Positions 47,109-57,193 are shown, counted from the first letter of the stretch. The stretch is 64,000 bases of DNA from CAVXTT01 sp963764685 (GCA_963764685.1 CAVXTT010000022.1:62001-126000); one strand, 5' to 3'. Numbers and translations: made by a program. Notes: generated by a model from the letters alone, not told the origin.

Positions 47109-50100
47109 ATGAGACAACATAATACAATTCTTTTACTTATCCTGACTCTAATAACTATATCTATAATCCCATCCTTTGCTCAAAAGGGAGAGTATACAGA
47201 TAAGATATGGTCAAAAGTTCAGGTTAAACAAGACAGGATCCAGGAAAAACTACCTTCGTTAAACTGGATGCCTGCTTCACAGGTTCCTACTATTTATGAT
47301 TTCGCAACAGTGGGCCCGAACATAAGACCGAAACCAACAACAAACACGACACAATCTGAAGTCAGTATAGATGTTCATCCAACTAATAAGGATATTATAT
47401 TCTGCTCGGCGAATGCAACACCCTGGCCGGTCAGCGGTATTTATGGAACCGGCGTATACTGGTCGCTAAATGGGTCAACAACCTGGACCGGTTTTGATAA
47501 TCCTCCTTTTGGATCCAATTCAGGAGATCCTGCTTCGGTAATCGGGCCTGACGGAAGATTTTATGAAAATTATATATCGAACGCTGATGGTCAGGGTGTA
47601 TCGGTTTCAACTAATAATGGTGCGAACTGGACCTCCTATACTGTTACTCCAATTCCCGGTCCCGGAGGACTTGCAGATAAAAATCATTATATGGTTGATA
47701 AAAAAGCAGGCAGCCCTTATGTAAACAGATCATATTGCGCCTGGACCGATTTCGGGGGATCTATTGATGGGCAGGCAGCTTTAAAGTACTCAACTGATTT
47801 CGGGGCAACCTGGTCATCCATATTTAATCTTTCAGGTACTCTCAGCCCGGGAAGTCATGCCCAGGGAGTAAACATACAAACAGGACCTAACGGTGAAGTT
47901 TATGTATGTTATGCAATTTATGATGCCTGGCCGGGGGGTGAAGATGCAATTGGATTTTCTAAATCAACAAACGGCGGAGCTACCTGGACAAGCGCAAGAG
48001 TTTATTCAGCAACAAATTTTGGGATCAGGGGCAATCTTTCAAGTAAAGCAAATATCAGGGTATCCTCATTTCCATCAATGGCTGTGGATCGTTCAGGCGG
48101 AGCTTATAATGGTACTATTTACATAACCTGGCCTCAAAGAGGTGTAACCCCTGCAGGAAGCGATCCTGATATTGTTATGATCAAATCTTCAAACGGAGGT
48201 ACAAACTGGACAACTCCGATTCGTGTTAACAACGATCCTATAAACAACGCCAAAGATCAGTATTACCCCTGGTGCACTGTTGATCAGAGCACCGGCCGTT
48301 TTATGCTGGTATTTTATGACAGCAGAAATGTTGTAAACAGTCAGGCTGAAGTATATATGGCAACATCAACTGACGGCGGTGTTACTTACGAGAATTTCAA
48401 GGTGAGCGATCAGGCCCATACTCCGGCACCTATTACAGGTTTAGCAGGCGGCTATGCGGGAGATTATATTGGCGTAGCAGGACTGGATAATGTCGCTTTT
48501 CCTTATTGGGGAGATAACAGAACCGGGAATTATCAGGGATGGACAGCTAAAGTTTCATATGGCCCCCCTTGTCCGGTTGCCGTTGGTTCAAATCCTGCTC
48601 CGGTCAACAATGCCACTAATGTATCATCAACTTTACCTCAGTTAAGCTGGACAAACGGAGCTGGAGCAACTCAGTGTGAAGTCTGGTTTGGTGCAGGTGT
48701 AATGAGTATGGTATACAGCGGAGCTCTTATCAGCAGCTGGACACTACCCAGTGCTCTTACATATAATACCAATTACAACTGGCAGATCATCGGGAAAAAT
48801 GATTCCTGCAGTGTATCCGGAGAAATATGGAATTTCACTACTGAACTTTCACCGGGACTTGTTTTTGTTGAGCCTTTTAATAATTTAAATAACTGGACTG
48901 CGATAGGTCCCCTTGGTATAACCAACTGGAGTGTTCAGAGTACTACAAATGCCGGGGGATCATCTCCGGAATTAAGACTGAATTGGTCTCCTGAATTTCA
49001 GGGGTTATCAAAACTGAAAAGTAATGCAATTACGGTACAGTCGAACAGGCATTACTCCGTTCAATTTAAACATATGCTCGATTGGTATGGTAACCCGGCA
49101 CCTAATATGGGTCTTGGAGTTTCTTATGATAACGGCGCTACATATACTCCAGTCTGGAATATTACCCCTACCGGAAATGTAGGACCGGCAACTGTTAACG
49201 CTTCGTTCATTACACCAGCTTCCGGTTCCCCGGAAACAGTGAGTATGAATCTTGTATTTTTCTGTAACGGTAATTCATTTAATATAGATTACTGGTACAT
49301 AGACGATCTAAGTCTTAATGATGATGATTTTCTGCTTGTGAATAATCCGGCAAGCTTTACTGCAACGCCAATAAGTGAGCAGCAGATAAATCTCTCATTT
49401 ACACCTAATGCAAATAATAACAATGTTGTTATTGTCTGGAACCAGACAGGTGTTTTTACAACACCAACCGGAACACCTCCGGCTGCAGGTCAGCCATTTG
49501 CAGGGGGCACTCTGTTGTATAATGGAATTACCTCACCGGTTGCCCACACCGGGTTAACTGCTTCTACAACATATTATTACAAAGCATTTTCATTTCAAAG
49601 CTCAAGCACAACTTATTCATCCGGTATGGCTGCAAATGCCTCAACCCTTGCCGCCACTACTTTCCAGCTGACAGTTAATGTTGCGAACGGCTGGAATTTA
49701 GTTTCTATCCCGGGACTGCAGCCGGTAAATCAGAATGTCAGTACCTGGTGGATAGGAAGAGATCCTACCGCGAGCGTATTCAAATTCAATGGCGGATATG
49801 AAGCCGTAACAGATGTACAGCCCGGAACCGGATACTGGATGAAACATATTGGACCTAATTTATATAATACAGGTGATGAATGGCCTGCAGGGGGAATTCA
49901 GTTTGTTAACCATTCTCCGATTACTGCAGCATTGGGATGGAATCTTTTCGGCGGATATGAGCAAACTGTTTCTGCCGCAGGTGTAACAACCACACCTCCA
50001 GGATTAATAACCGGTCAGATTTATGAATACCAGGGAGGGTATATTGTTGCAACTTCAATAACTCCCGGCTATGCATATTTTGTTAAACTTACCGGAGCCG

Positions 50101-50771
50101 GACAGATTAATATTCCTTCCGGAAGCCAGGCACCTGTTAAAGGTGTCAAGCTCCCGACTGATGGTTTGGGAAAAATAATCATTACCGATAACAGCGGGAA
50201 AAGTTATACCCTATATGCTGCCGCTGAAGGTGCGGATCTTGCAGATTTTGATCTTCCGCCGTTGCCTCCACAGGGAATATTCGATATCAGATTTGCAAGC
50301 CACAGGTCTGCAGAAAATTTGAACAGCACACCTAAGCTTATAGAAATGATGGGTGTGCAGTATCCGATAAAGATTAAAGCCGATGGCATTAGTATTATTC
50401 TTTCTGACGAATCGGGAAGAGAAATTGAAAGAGTACAGGATGGACAGGAGATCACAATAAATTCATCCGGTAATAAGCTCTATGCATCTGAGAATATTGT
50501 TCCCAAAGAATATTCTCTTGAGCAGAATTATCCGAATCCTTTCAATCCGGGTACAACAATCAGCTTCTCAATTCCTGAAGATACCAAGAATGTAAAATTG
50601 ATAATTTATAATTCACTTGGAGAAGTTGTAGCCGAATTGGTTAATTCAGAACTCCAGACAGGTAATTATCAATACAGATGGGATGCCGGTAATATGTCAA
50701 GCGGTTTATATATTTATCAGATTGTAACTGAAAAATTTTCCGCAACCAGGAAGATGATTTTACTCAAGTAA
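47109..50771 (+). CDS. Secreted sialidase/BNR-like protein with T9SS sorting domain
   Basis: 1220 residues. Signal peptide (ILLLILTLITISIIPSFAQ). A beta-propeller (about residues 60-490) with BNR/Asp-box-like turns such as STNNGANWTSYT, STDFGATWSSI, STNGGATWTSA, SSNGGTNWTTP and STDGGVTYENF. Then a fibronectin-like domain, a jelly-roll with NIDYWYIDDLSL, another fibronectin-like domain, the module NGWNLVSIPGL and the sorting domain (YPNPFNPGTTI ... RKMILLK). Glycan binding or sialidase-like cleavage is possible; catalytic residues were not verified. Terminator follows. Confidence 0.85.
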   Translation: MRQHNTILLLILTLITISIIPSFAQKGEYTDKIWSKVQVKQDRIQEKLPSLNWMPASQVPTIYDFATVGPNIRPKPTTNTTQSEVSIDVHPTNKDIIFCSANATPWPVSGIYGTGVYWSLNGSTTWTGFDNPPFGSNSGDPASVIGPDGRFYENYISNADGQGVSVSTNNGANWTSYTVTPIPGPGGLADKNHYMVDKKAGSPYVNRSYCAWTDFGGSIDGQAALKYSTDFGATWSSIFNLSGTLSPGSHAQGVNIQTGPNGEVYVCYAIYDAWPGGEDAIGFSKSTNGGATWTSARVYSATNFGIRGNLSSKANIRVSSFPSMAVDRSGGAYNGTIYITWPQRGVTPAGSDPDIVMIKSSNGGTNWTTPIRVNNDPINNAKDQYYPWCTVDQSTGRFMLVFYDSRNVVNSQAEVYMATSTDGGVTYENFKVSDQAHTPAPITGLAGGYAGDYIGVAGLDNVAFPYWGDNRTGNYQGWTAKVSYGPPCPVAVGSNPAPVNNATNVSSTLPQLSWTNGAGATQCEVWFGAGVMSMVYSGALISSWTLPSALTYNTNYNWQIIGKNDSCSVSGEIWNFTTELSPGLVFVEPFNNLNNWTAIGPLGITNWSVQSTTNAGGSSPELRLNWSPEFQGLSKLKSNAITVQSNRHYSVQFKHMLDWYGNPAPNMGLGVSYDNGATYTPVWNITPTGNVGPATVNASFITPASGSPETVSMNLVFFCNGNSFNIDYWYIDDLSLNDDDFLLVNNPASFTATPISEQQINLSFTPNANNNNVVIVWNQTGVFTTPTGTPPAAGQPFAGGTLLYNGITSPVAHTGLTASTTYYYKAFSFQSSSTTYSSGMAANASTLAATTFQLTVNVANGWNLVSIPGLQPVNQNVSTWWIGRDPTASVFKFNGGYEAVTDVQPGTGYWMKHIGPNLYNTGDEWPAGGIQFVNHSPITAALGWNLFGGYEQTVSAAGVTTTPPGLITGQIYEYQGGYIVATSITPGYAYFVKLTGAGQINIPSGSQAPVKGVKLPTDGLGKIIITDNSGKSYTLYAAAEGADLADFDLPPLPPQGIFDIRFASHRSAENLNSTPKLIEMMGVQYPIKIKADGISIILSDESGREIERVQDGQEITINSSGNKLYASENIVPKEYSLEQNYPNPFNPGTTISFSIPEDTKNVKLIIYNSLGEVVAELVNSELQTGNYQYRWDAGNMSSGLYIYQIVTEKFSATRKMILLK

Positions 50772-50790
50772 AACCCCTTCTTTATTATTT

Positions 50791-50825
50791 AAAACCCTTC
50801 CATCACCAGACGGAAGGGTTTTTTA
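50791..50825 (+). terminator. Intrinsic terminator
   Basis: AAAACCCTTCC and GGAAGGGTTTT form an 11-bp stem with a loop of about 10 nt and a T run, 20 bp after the stop at 50771. Confidence 0.88.
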
Positions 50826-50857
50826 TTGTGCCTCGGCTTAATGTACTTAGTTTTGGT

Positions 50858-51937
50858 TCAGGGTTCAGGCTGCAGATAAAAACCTTCTGTGAACCAGCCG
50901 CACCAATGCTGATAGGAAAATACAGCCGTTACTCCCATACCAGTATTTTTTACAGGAATAACTTTTTCTGTGAATGAATCGGAATACCTGAAAAGCCTGC
51001 CTGTTAATTCAGAGCCTTTAGCTGCAGATTTTATTACTCTTAGGATCGTTGTCAGTCCAAACACAATTGGATAGCGGCCGCACCATAACGGAATATCTTG
51101 TCTGGTTGAATCCGGCAGTATGTCATTTGCCGTCATTTTGATTTTTTCTTCTGTTAACCTTCCCTCCAAATCTTCATTAATGATTCTTTTATCGTTAGCA
51201 GTAGCTATTGAGTGAGCATCGGCATTCATACCATACGGGGAGTTATTGAAATCTTTGCCGTAGTGGTTTGCATCATTTGAGATAAGAAAGAAAATATCCT
51301 TTCCGATATGAAGGTTATTTGATTTTATATATGCACTGATAATTTCAGCAAGGCGATTAGACAAACTATCCAAATTCTCGGGCGACATCATAGTAACCAT
51401 TATGGGAGTAATTTTTATATCCCTGTTATAATATTGCAGAAATGGAATCAATGCTTCTATAGAATGCTCAATCCTGTGTGCGGTGTTGCTGATAATATAG
51501 GAATCCTGCGGCAGTTCTGCGCGTAATTTTTCTCTTAAGGGGGATATCTTAACATTACCATAAGGACCATACCAGCTTGAATATTCATCAAGGATGAGAA
51601 GATTAGATAAATTACCAAGTTCTTTTCTTACAGTCGCGTGGGTCACACCGAAAATAACAACCTCCTTGGTGTGTATCTTGTGATAAAGAGGGTAATAAAC
51701 ATTACCGGCATATAGGTAATCATCATGTACAGAAATTGCGGCGGCAAGGTTTTCCGGGGTATCTATGTTTTGATTATGCCCGGATAAATATTTCATTAAA
51801 GTGTCCATTTCACTTTTATCCCAGCAAAATCCAATACTATCGCTGATAGGCCTGATGCCTTCAGTTTTATTTTCCTGTGCCTGCTGATACCCGGCTGCGG
51901 TAATTAAAAATATTACAATCAAATAAAACTTCTTCAT
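50858..51937 (-). CDS. AmmeMemoRadiSam system protein B (Memo-like) with signal peptide
   Basis: 359 residues. The Memo fold is shown by AAISVHDDYLYAGNVYYPLY, VVIFGVTHATV, AHRIEHSIEALIPFLQY, LISNDANHYGKDF and IPLWCGRYPIVFGL, which include the expected metal-site residues His, His and Cys. The N-terminus (MKKFYLIVIFLITAAGYQQAQ) looks like a signal peptide, so the protein may act outside the cytoplasm, unlike typical members. The usual A and radical-SAM partners are not nearby. Function of this variant is unknown. Confidence 0.85.
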   Translation of the reverse strand: MKKFYLIVIFLITAAGYQQAQENKTEGIRPISDSIGFCWDKSEMDTLMKYLSGHNQNIDTPENLAAAISVHDDYLYAGNVYYPLYHKIHTKEVVIFGVTHATVRKELGNLSNLLILDEYSSWYGPYGNVKISPLREKLRAELPQDSYIISNTAHRIEHSIEALIPFLQYYNRDIKITPIMVTMMSPENLDSLSNRLAEIISAYIKSNNLHIGKDIFFLISNDANHYGKDFNNSPYGMNADAHSIATANDKRIINEDLEGRLTEEKIKMTANDILPDSTRQDIPLWCGRYPIVFGLTTILRVIKSAAKGSELTGRLFRYSDSFTEKVIPVKNTGMGVTAVFSYQHWCGWFTEGFYLQPEP

Positions 51938-52159
51938 ATTTGCTGCTTTGATATTATTTAAACCTCTATTAAAAATATAAACAATATTATAAAGATCATT
52001 AATTAATCAAAAAGCCCGAAATACACTGCAGATTTATAGGAAATATATTTATTAACTCTGTTTACTGCTTCATTCTAAGGAAGTAAATTTATCTTATTGA
52101 TAAAATTATTTTTTTTAATCAGAACCGCAATTGGATTGATGATCAAAAAAAGAGGCATT

Positions 52160-53905
52160 ATGAAGAAACTCTTAAAAACTTCTTGGGGGAAATATTTATT
52201 TATTTTCGTTTTATTAATTTGTGGCAAAGCTGTTGCTGTCCAGCCAGACACGATGTGGACAAAAACTTATGGGGGAAGCAATATAGATGTCGGCTACTGT
52301 GTTCAGCAGGCTTCTGATGGGGGTTATGCAATTTGCGGATATACCCGTTCCTTTGGAACATTAAGCGGGAGAAATATGTGGCTTATTAAAACAGACTCTT
52401 CCGGAAACCAGCTGTGGAATAATACGTATGGAGGCAATGCTGATGATGAGGCTTATTCTGTTCAGCAGACATCGGACGGGGGTTATATTCTTGCCGGGTA
52501 TACTAAATCTCAGGGTGCCGGGGCAGCCGATGTAATCCTTGTGAAGACAGATAGCCTCGGTAACGAATTATGGAAAAAAACATTCGGCGGGACAAGTGAC
52601 GAAGAAGGATATGGAGTTGTGCAGCTACCGGGGGGTGAATATGTTATTGCTGCTGCAACTTCTTCTTTTGGTGCCGGAAGCCGCGATGTGTGGCTGATAA
52701 AAACTGATCCTGCGGGAAATGAAATATGGAAAAAGACTTTTGGCGGCTTTGGCTCAGATGGCGCAAGAGCACTGCAGCAGACCCTCGACGGAGGTTTTAT
52801 TATTACAGGCTGGACATTTTCATATGGACCAGGCGCTGTTGGAAATGCCTGGCTGTTAAAAACAGATCCTTCTGGTATTCAGGAATGGAACAAATATTTT
52901 GGCGGCACGGATGCCGACAGAGGTCTTTCTGTCCAGCAGACGTCAGACAGCGGTTATATCCTCACTGGCTATACAGCATCTTCCGGTGCCGGTCTTGACG
53001 ACCTGCTTCTTGTTAAAACTAACAGCACTGGAATCCAGGAATGGTATAAAACATTCGGCGGAACAGGTAGAGATTATGGAAATTCAGTTCAGCAAACCTT
53101 TGACGGCGGATTTATCGTAGCCGGCTATACTCTTTCTTTCGGCGCAGGAGGGGATGACCTCTGGGTATTGAAAACAGATACGGCAGGTATTGAAGAATGG
53201 AACAAAACCTACGGCGGGCTCTATTCTGACGTTGGATATTATATTCAGAAAACATCAGATGCCGGATTTATAATTACCGGGCATACGCTTTCCTTCGGCG
53301 CCGGGGTACACGATGTCTGGCTTCTGAAACTTTCACCTGTTATACCTGTTGAGCTTACTGATTTTTCTGCATATACTATTAATGGAAAAACAGTACTTCA
53401 ATGGAGCACTGCAAGTGAGATCAATAATATGGGCTTCGGAATCGAAAAGAAGCCCGCTGCAGAAGATGAATGGGAAACAATAGGATTTATCGCAGGGAAA
53501 GGTACTACTACCGGAAAAAACAACTATTACTTTGTCGATAGTTTTGTTGATCCGGGTTTAATGGATTACAGGTTAAAGCAAATGGATTTCGACGGCTCTT
53601 ATACGTATTCAAATATTGTTCAGACTGCATCACCAGCACAGACTGGTTTTGCACTGCAGCAGAATTTTCCGAACCCTTTTAATCCATCGACAACTATCCG
53701 GTATTCTGTTCCATCTGATCTGTTTGTAGTAATAAAAGTTTTTGATGTTTTAGGTAATGAAATAACAACATTAGTTAATGAAGAAAAGCGGGCGGGAAAT
53801 TATACAATAACCTGGGCGGCTGAGGGTATTCCCAGCGGCACATATTTCTATAGAATTTATGCAGGTGATTTTATCGAGACCAGAAGCGCCGTACTGCTGA
53901 AATAG
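52160..53905 (+). CDS. T9SS-secreted protein with seven ~50-residue repeats
   Basis: About 581 residues from the start at 52160 (MKKLLKTSWGKYLFIFVLL, with AGAGG upstream); a TTG start at 52097 is unlikely. The signal is followed by seven repeats of the pattern W-K-T-[YF]-GG...SVQQTSDGGYI..GYT.SFGAG..D.WL.KTD..G, forming a probable beta-propeller. A short domain (IPVELTDFSAYTINGKTVLQW) and the sorting domain (NFPNPFNPSTTIRYSV ... TRSAVLLK) close it. Ligand or activity unknown. Surface exposed. Confidence 0.88.
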   Translation: MKKLLKTSWGKYLFIFVLLICGKAVAVQPDTMWTKTYGGSNIDVGYCVQQASDGGYAICGYTRSFGTLSGRNMWLIKTDSSGNQLWNNTYGGNADDEAYSVQQTSDGGYILAGYTKSQGAGAADVILVKTDSLGNELWKKTFGGTSDEEGYGVVQLPGGEYVIAAATSSFGAGSRDVWLIKTDPAGNEIWKKTFGGFGSDGARALQQTLDGGFIITGWTFSYGPGAVGNAWLLKTDPSGIQEWNKYFGGTDADRGLSVQQTSDSGYILTGYTASSGAGLDDLLLVKTNSTGIQEWYKTFGGTGRDYGNSVQQTFDGGFIVAGYTLSFGAGGDDLWVLKTDTAGIEEWNKTYGGLYSDVGYYIQKTSDAGFIITGHTLSFGAGVHDVWLLKLSPVIPVELTDFSAYTINGKTVLQWSTASEINNMGFGIEKKPAAEDEWETIGFIAGKGTTTGKNNYYFVDSFVDPGLMDYRLKQMDFDGSYTYSNIVQTASPAQTGFALQQNFPNPFNPSTTIRYSVPSDLFVVIKVFDVLGNEITTLVNEEKRAGNYTITWAAEGIPSGTYFYRIYAGDFIETRSAVLLK

Positions 53906-54077
53906 TATTTTAGAGAAGAACTAAAATGCGTCACATTTTTTTATAAAAAGGGCTTTTAGTTTTACATTTTTATCGTTCCTGTATATCATTATTTATGTCA
54001 CATATCTGAATATTTTTATTTAAATTGAAATTATAATTGACGGATCAGATTATTAATATATTTAAGGAGATACCATA

Positions 54078-54494
54078 ATGTTAAGAAACACGCCTACCGA
54101 TGGTTCCAAATCGGAAGAAACCACCATTATAAGCAGCGGAGTAAAGATTGAGGGTAAAATTACAACAAACGGTAATATCCGGGTAGATGGTGAGCTTCAG
54201 GGAGATATTACATCTCAGAACAATGTAATTGTTGGAGAAAGCGGTATTGTTAACGGCCAGATTAACGCGGATGTCATTACTATTGGAGGTAAAGTAACAG
54301 GTACCGTAAGATCTAAAGAAAAATTAGTGCTTGACGCAAAAGGAAATCTTAAAGGGGATATTTTCACAAAAACCCTTGTTATTGAAGCAGGAGCTATGTT
54401 TGACGGAAAAAGTACAATGGGGAGTGCAGTAAATATCCCAAGAGAAGCCCCTAAGCCTGTTAATCCGACTCCTGTCAGTACTCCACAAAAATAA
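54078..54494 (+). CDS. Bactofilin
   Basis: 138 residues. The bactofilin beta-helix core has repeated short strands: VKIEGKITTNGNIRVDGELQGDI, GESGIVNGQINADVITIGGKVTGTV and LDAKGNLKGDIFTKTLVIEAGAMFDG. Flexible tails flank it, with a proline-rich C-terminus. Bactofilins polymerise into cytoskeletal filaments linked to cell shape and wall enzymes. AAGGAG precedes the ATG. Confidence 0.95.
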   Translation: MLRNTPTDGSKSEETTIISSGVKIEGKITTNGNIRVDGELQGDITSQNNVIVGESGIVNGQINADVITIGGKVTGTVRSKEKLVLDAKGNLKGDIFTKTLVIEAGAMFDGKSTMGSAVNIPREAPKPVNPTPVSTPQK

Positions 54495-54501
54495 TCAGAC
54501 C

Positions 54502-54524
54502 GGAAGGGATCCCCGATCCCTTCC
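54502..54524 (+). terminator. Hairpin after bactofilin gene
   Basis: GGAAGGGATC and GATCCCTTCC form a 10-bp stem with a 3-nt loop, 8 bp beyond the stop. The T tract is weak and delayed. Confidence 0.6.
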
Positions 54525-54643
54525 AATCATTCTGCTTTTTAATATTTCTCCGGAAAAGTCTGCTTCCTTTCGTCCTGGCTCATTACATCCATTTCCAAAA
54601 AGATTATAATTTGTTCCTTTAGTATCTTTGCAGAAAAAACAAA

Positions 54644-55369
54644 ATGAAAACTGCGATGTTATCCGATGATCTTGTCTCCCTTAAAAATGAAGTTAAAAAA
54701 GCTTCCAATCCTGTTCAGGCAATGACCCTTCAAAGATTTTTTAAGACAGGGCCGGGTGAATATGGAGAAGGGGATATATTCGCGGGACTTAAAGTCCCGG
54801 TATCAAGAGCAATTGCATTAAAGTATAAGCATTTATCATTGCAGGATATTTCAGTAATACTCAAGTCTCCGGTTCACGAAGAAAGAATAATTGCATTATT
54901 TATCCTTATTGCAAAGTATAAGAAAGAAAGTCCTGAAGGGAGAGAAAAAATATTCCGATTCTATCTTAAGAATAGAAAATACATTAATAACTGGGATCTC
55001 GTAGACCTTTCGGCTCCTAATATTATCGGGGATTACCTTCTGGATAAAGGCAAAGACCTTCTTTATGAATATGCGCAGTCAAAGAATTTATGGGAAAAAA
55101 GAATAGCCGTTATTGCAACATATACATTCATCAGAAAAGGAGATCTCCTCCACACATTCACAATATCTGATTTATTGCTTAATGATAAAAATGACCTGAT
55201 CCATAAAGGAGTAGGATGGATGCTTAGGGAAGCAGGAAAAAGAGATTATGATGCACTTGAGGAATATTTGATTCCCCGCTATAGCAAAATGCCGAGAACA
55301 ATGCTAAGATATGCAATAGAAAAATTTCCTGAAATTAGACGCAAGGATTTCTTACTGGGGAGAATATGA
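54644..55369 (+). CDS. DNA alkylation repair protein (AlkD-like)
   Basis: 241 residues of HEAT-like repeats. Conserved segments: MTLQRFFKTGPGEYGEGDIFAGLKVPVSR, HEERIIALFILIAKYKK, INNWDLVDLSAPNIIGDYL and VGWMLREAGKRDYDALEEYL. AlkD removes alkylated bases without base flipping; Trp and Asp in NNWDLVD are the usual active-site residues. Its stop overlaps the next start by 4 bp, so it is coupled to a beta-CASP gene. Confidence 0.95.
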   Translation: MKTAMLSDDLVSLKNEVKKASNPVQAMTLQRFFKTGPGEYGEGDIFAGLKVPVSRAIALKYKHLSLQDISVILKSPVHEERIIALFILIAKYKKESPEGREKIFRFYLKNRKYINNWDLVDLSAPNIIGDYLLDKGKDLLYEYAQSKNLWEKRIAVIATYTFIRKGDLLHTFTISDLLLNDKNDLIHKGVGWMLREAGKRDYDALEEYLIPRYSKMPRTMLRYAIEKFPEIRRKDFLLGRI

Positions 55370-56721
55370 TCGAATTCCTTCCTCTCGGCGGGGGAGGTGA
55401 AATAGGGGCCAACTCATATTATGTTAATATAAAAGGCACAGGAATTATACTCGACTGTGGTATGAACCCTCAGAAAACAGGAATTGAATCACTGCCGGCT
55501 TTTCACCTTCTCCAAAATAAACCTGTTGATTATGTCCTGGTAAGTCACGCTCATCAGGATCACCTCAATGCACTTCCTTTTCTTGTTAAGCAATTTCCAT
55601 ATATAAAGATTATTACAACTCCGCAAACCAGGGCCGTTGCCGAATTAACTCTTCACGATTCAGTATCTATTTTAAGAAAACAACTGACAGAAGATGACCC
55701 GGCACTTTACTCTCATGATGAAGTTGACCTTCTGATAAAATCTATAATGTACCGATCTTATGGGGAGATATTTGAATTAAGGGGATACAATCCATCCGGA
55801 AGATCTTTTCCCTCTGCAAGGTTTTATAATGCGGGACATATTATTGGTTCAGCCTCTGTACTGATTGAATATGATGATGAGAAGTTATTTTATACAGGAG
55901 ATATAAATCTTAATGCACAGTCACTTATCCCTGGGGCTGTACTTCCAAAACAAAAAATATCCACATTAATTCTTGAGACAACTTATGGGGATACAGATTC
56001 CTCAGCAATTGATTCGTGGAGCAAGGAGGCTGCCAGATTTGCCGTCTCTGCAAATAAAATCCTTTCGAACGGCGGCTCAATACTCGTCCCTGTTTTTTCT
56101 CTCGGTAAGATGCAGGAGATTCTTGCAGTATTACACAAACTGATGATCAGGAATAAACTCGCCCGCACTGAAATTTATGCCGGCGGAATTGCAGAAAAAA
56201 TTATCAGGATTTATGACTACAACAGGTACGTGGTTGATTATAAAGACCCGGAGTTTATACTAAAAGATATCCCATTGAATAATTTGTACTGCATTGGTAA
56301 TACAGAAGATTTATTCCGGGAACCCTGTATTGTGCTTGCATCCAGCGGTATGATGGTAGAAGGAACCGCATCGTATAATCTCGGGCTATCGTGGCTGAAA
56401 CAAAAGAAAGGAGCAGTATTTACTGTGGGTTATATGGAAGATAACACGCCCGGTTATATCATTGCGAATGCTGTTAAAGGGGATAAAATTGAACTTGCAG
56501 GTACCAGCATTAAAGTAAACTGTGAAATTAAAAGGTTCAGATTCCCGTCTCATTCTAAACGGGAAGACCTTCTCGAAATTGTTGATAAACTTCATCCCTC
56601 GAATGTAATTCTTGTTCACGGCAGCGAAGCGGCAGTTAAATGGACCGGCTCAGAAATATTAAAGAAGCATAAGCATATTAAACTTTATGCTGCGGAAAAC
56701 AAGAAAACGATTTATTTATAA
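55366..56721 (+). CDS. MBL-fold beta-CASP protein (RNase J/YSH1-like)
   Basis: 451 residues. The lactamase core has LGGGGEIGANSYYV, LDCGMNPQKTG, the metal motif SHAHQDHLNALP, FYNAGHIIGSASVLIEY, FYTGDINLNAQ and ETTYGDTD. The beta-CASP part has VLASSGMMVEGTAS and the late histidines RFPSHSKREDLLEIV and NVILVHGSE. A nuclease on RNA is likely. It is coupled to the AlkD gene, which suggests nucleic-acid maintenance. Clean frame, unlike the related gene at 26210. Confidence 0.9.
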   Translation: MIEFLPLGGGGEIGANSYYVNIKGTGIILDCGMNPQKTGIESLPAFHLLQNKPVDYVLVSHAHQDHLNALPFLVKQFPYIKIITTPQTRAVAELTLHDSVSILRKQLTEDDPALYSHDEVDLLIKSIMYRSYGEIFELRGYNPSGRSFPSARFYNAGHIIGSASVLIEYDDEKLFYTGDINLNAQSLIPGAVLPKQKISTLILETTYGDTDSSAIDSWSKEAARFAVSANKILSNGGSILVPVFSLGKMQEILAVLHKLMIRNKLARTEIYAGGIAEKIIRIYDYNRYVVDYKDPEFILKDIPLNNLYCIGNTEDLFREPCIVLASSGMMVEGTASYNLGLSWLKQKKGAVFTVGYMEDNTPGYIIANAVKGDKIELAGTSIKVNCEIKRFRFPSHSKREDLLEIVDKLHPSNVILVHGSEAAVKWTGSEILKKHKHIKLYAAENKKTIYL

Positions 56722-56787
56722 TGCAGATGCTGCATTAAATCAAGCCTGCTGTTATATTTTTTCACCCTTATATCGTATTTAATTAAC

Positions 56788-57114
56788 TCAAAGTATCTTT
56801 TCAACTATATCTGCATATTTGGCGGGAACCTGGATCAATTCGCTTCCGTATTTTTTTATTGCTGCTTCAAGCCAGGGTTTAGAAGATGACACATCAAGTA
56901 TTCTTATAAAAAGTAAATCTCCTTTTCTAAGCAGTTCGTATTTATTAATTGCAATCGTGACCGGCTTATCCTCCCCTTTAAGATTTAATGATATAAATAT
57001 ATTTTTCTTTTTCTGGTCGAGATCAAACTTATCAACCTCACCTATTCCGGTTATGTAACCATTAATTACTTTCCGTATACCTGTTGAGGCGATCATATCT
57101 TTTAATCCGAACAT
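56788..57114 (-). CDS. Conserved cytoplasmic protein of unknown function
   Basis: 108 residues: MFGLKDMIASTGIRKVINGYITGIGEVDKFDLDQKKKNIFISLNLKGEDKPVTIAINKYELL... A beta-rich core with a short C-terminal helical part (PAKYADIVEKIL). No family could be named with confidence. AAGGAAG precedes the ATG. Confidence 0.6.
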   Translation of the reverse strand: MFGLKDMIASTGIRKVINGYITGIGEVDKFDLDQKKKNIFISLNLKGEDKPVTIAINKYELLRKGDLLFIRILDVSSSKPWLEAAIKKYGSELIQVPAKYADIVEKIL

Positions 57115-57137
57115 TCTTTGCTTCCTTAATTTTAAAG

Positions 57138-57170
57138 AAAAAAAACCGCAAAGGCCAAAAGCCTTTGCGG
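57138..57170 (-). terminator. Intrinsic terminator of the barrel gene (minus strand)
   Basis: CCGCAAAGGC pairs with GCCTTTGCGG (10 bp, 5-nt loop). On the minus strand it is followed by eight T. It lies 24 bp after the stop of the outer-membrane barrel gene. Confidence 0.9.
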
Positions 57171-57193
57171 CGGGTTTGATCTATTATAACAGA

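Noticed and set aside
52097..52159. TTG start of the repeat-containing T9SS gene
   Set aside because: The ATG at 52160 has a better ribosome binding site and gives a normal signal peptide.
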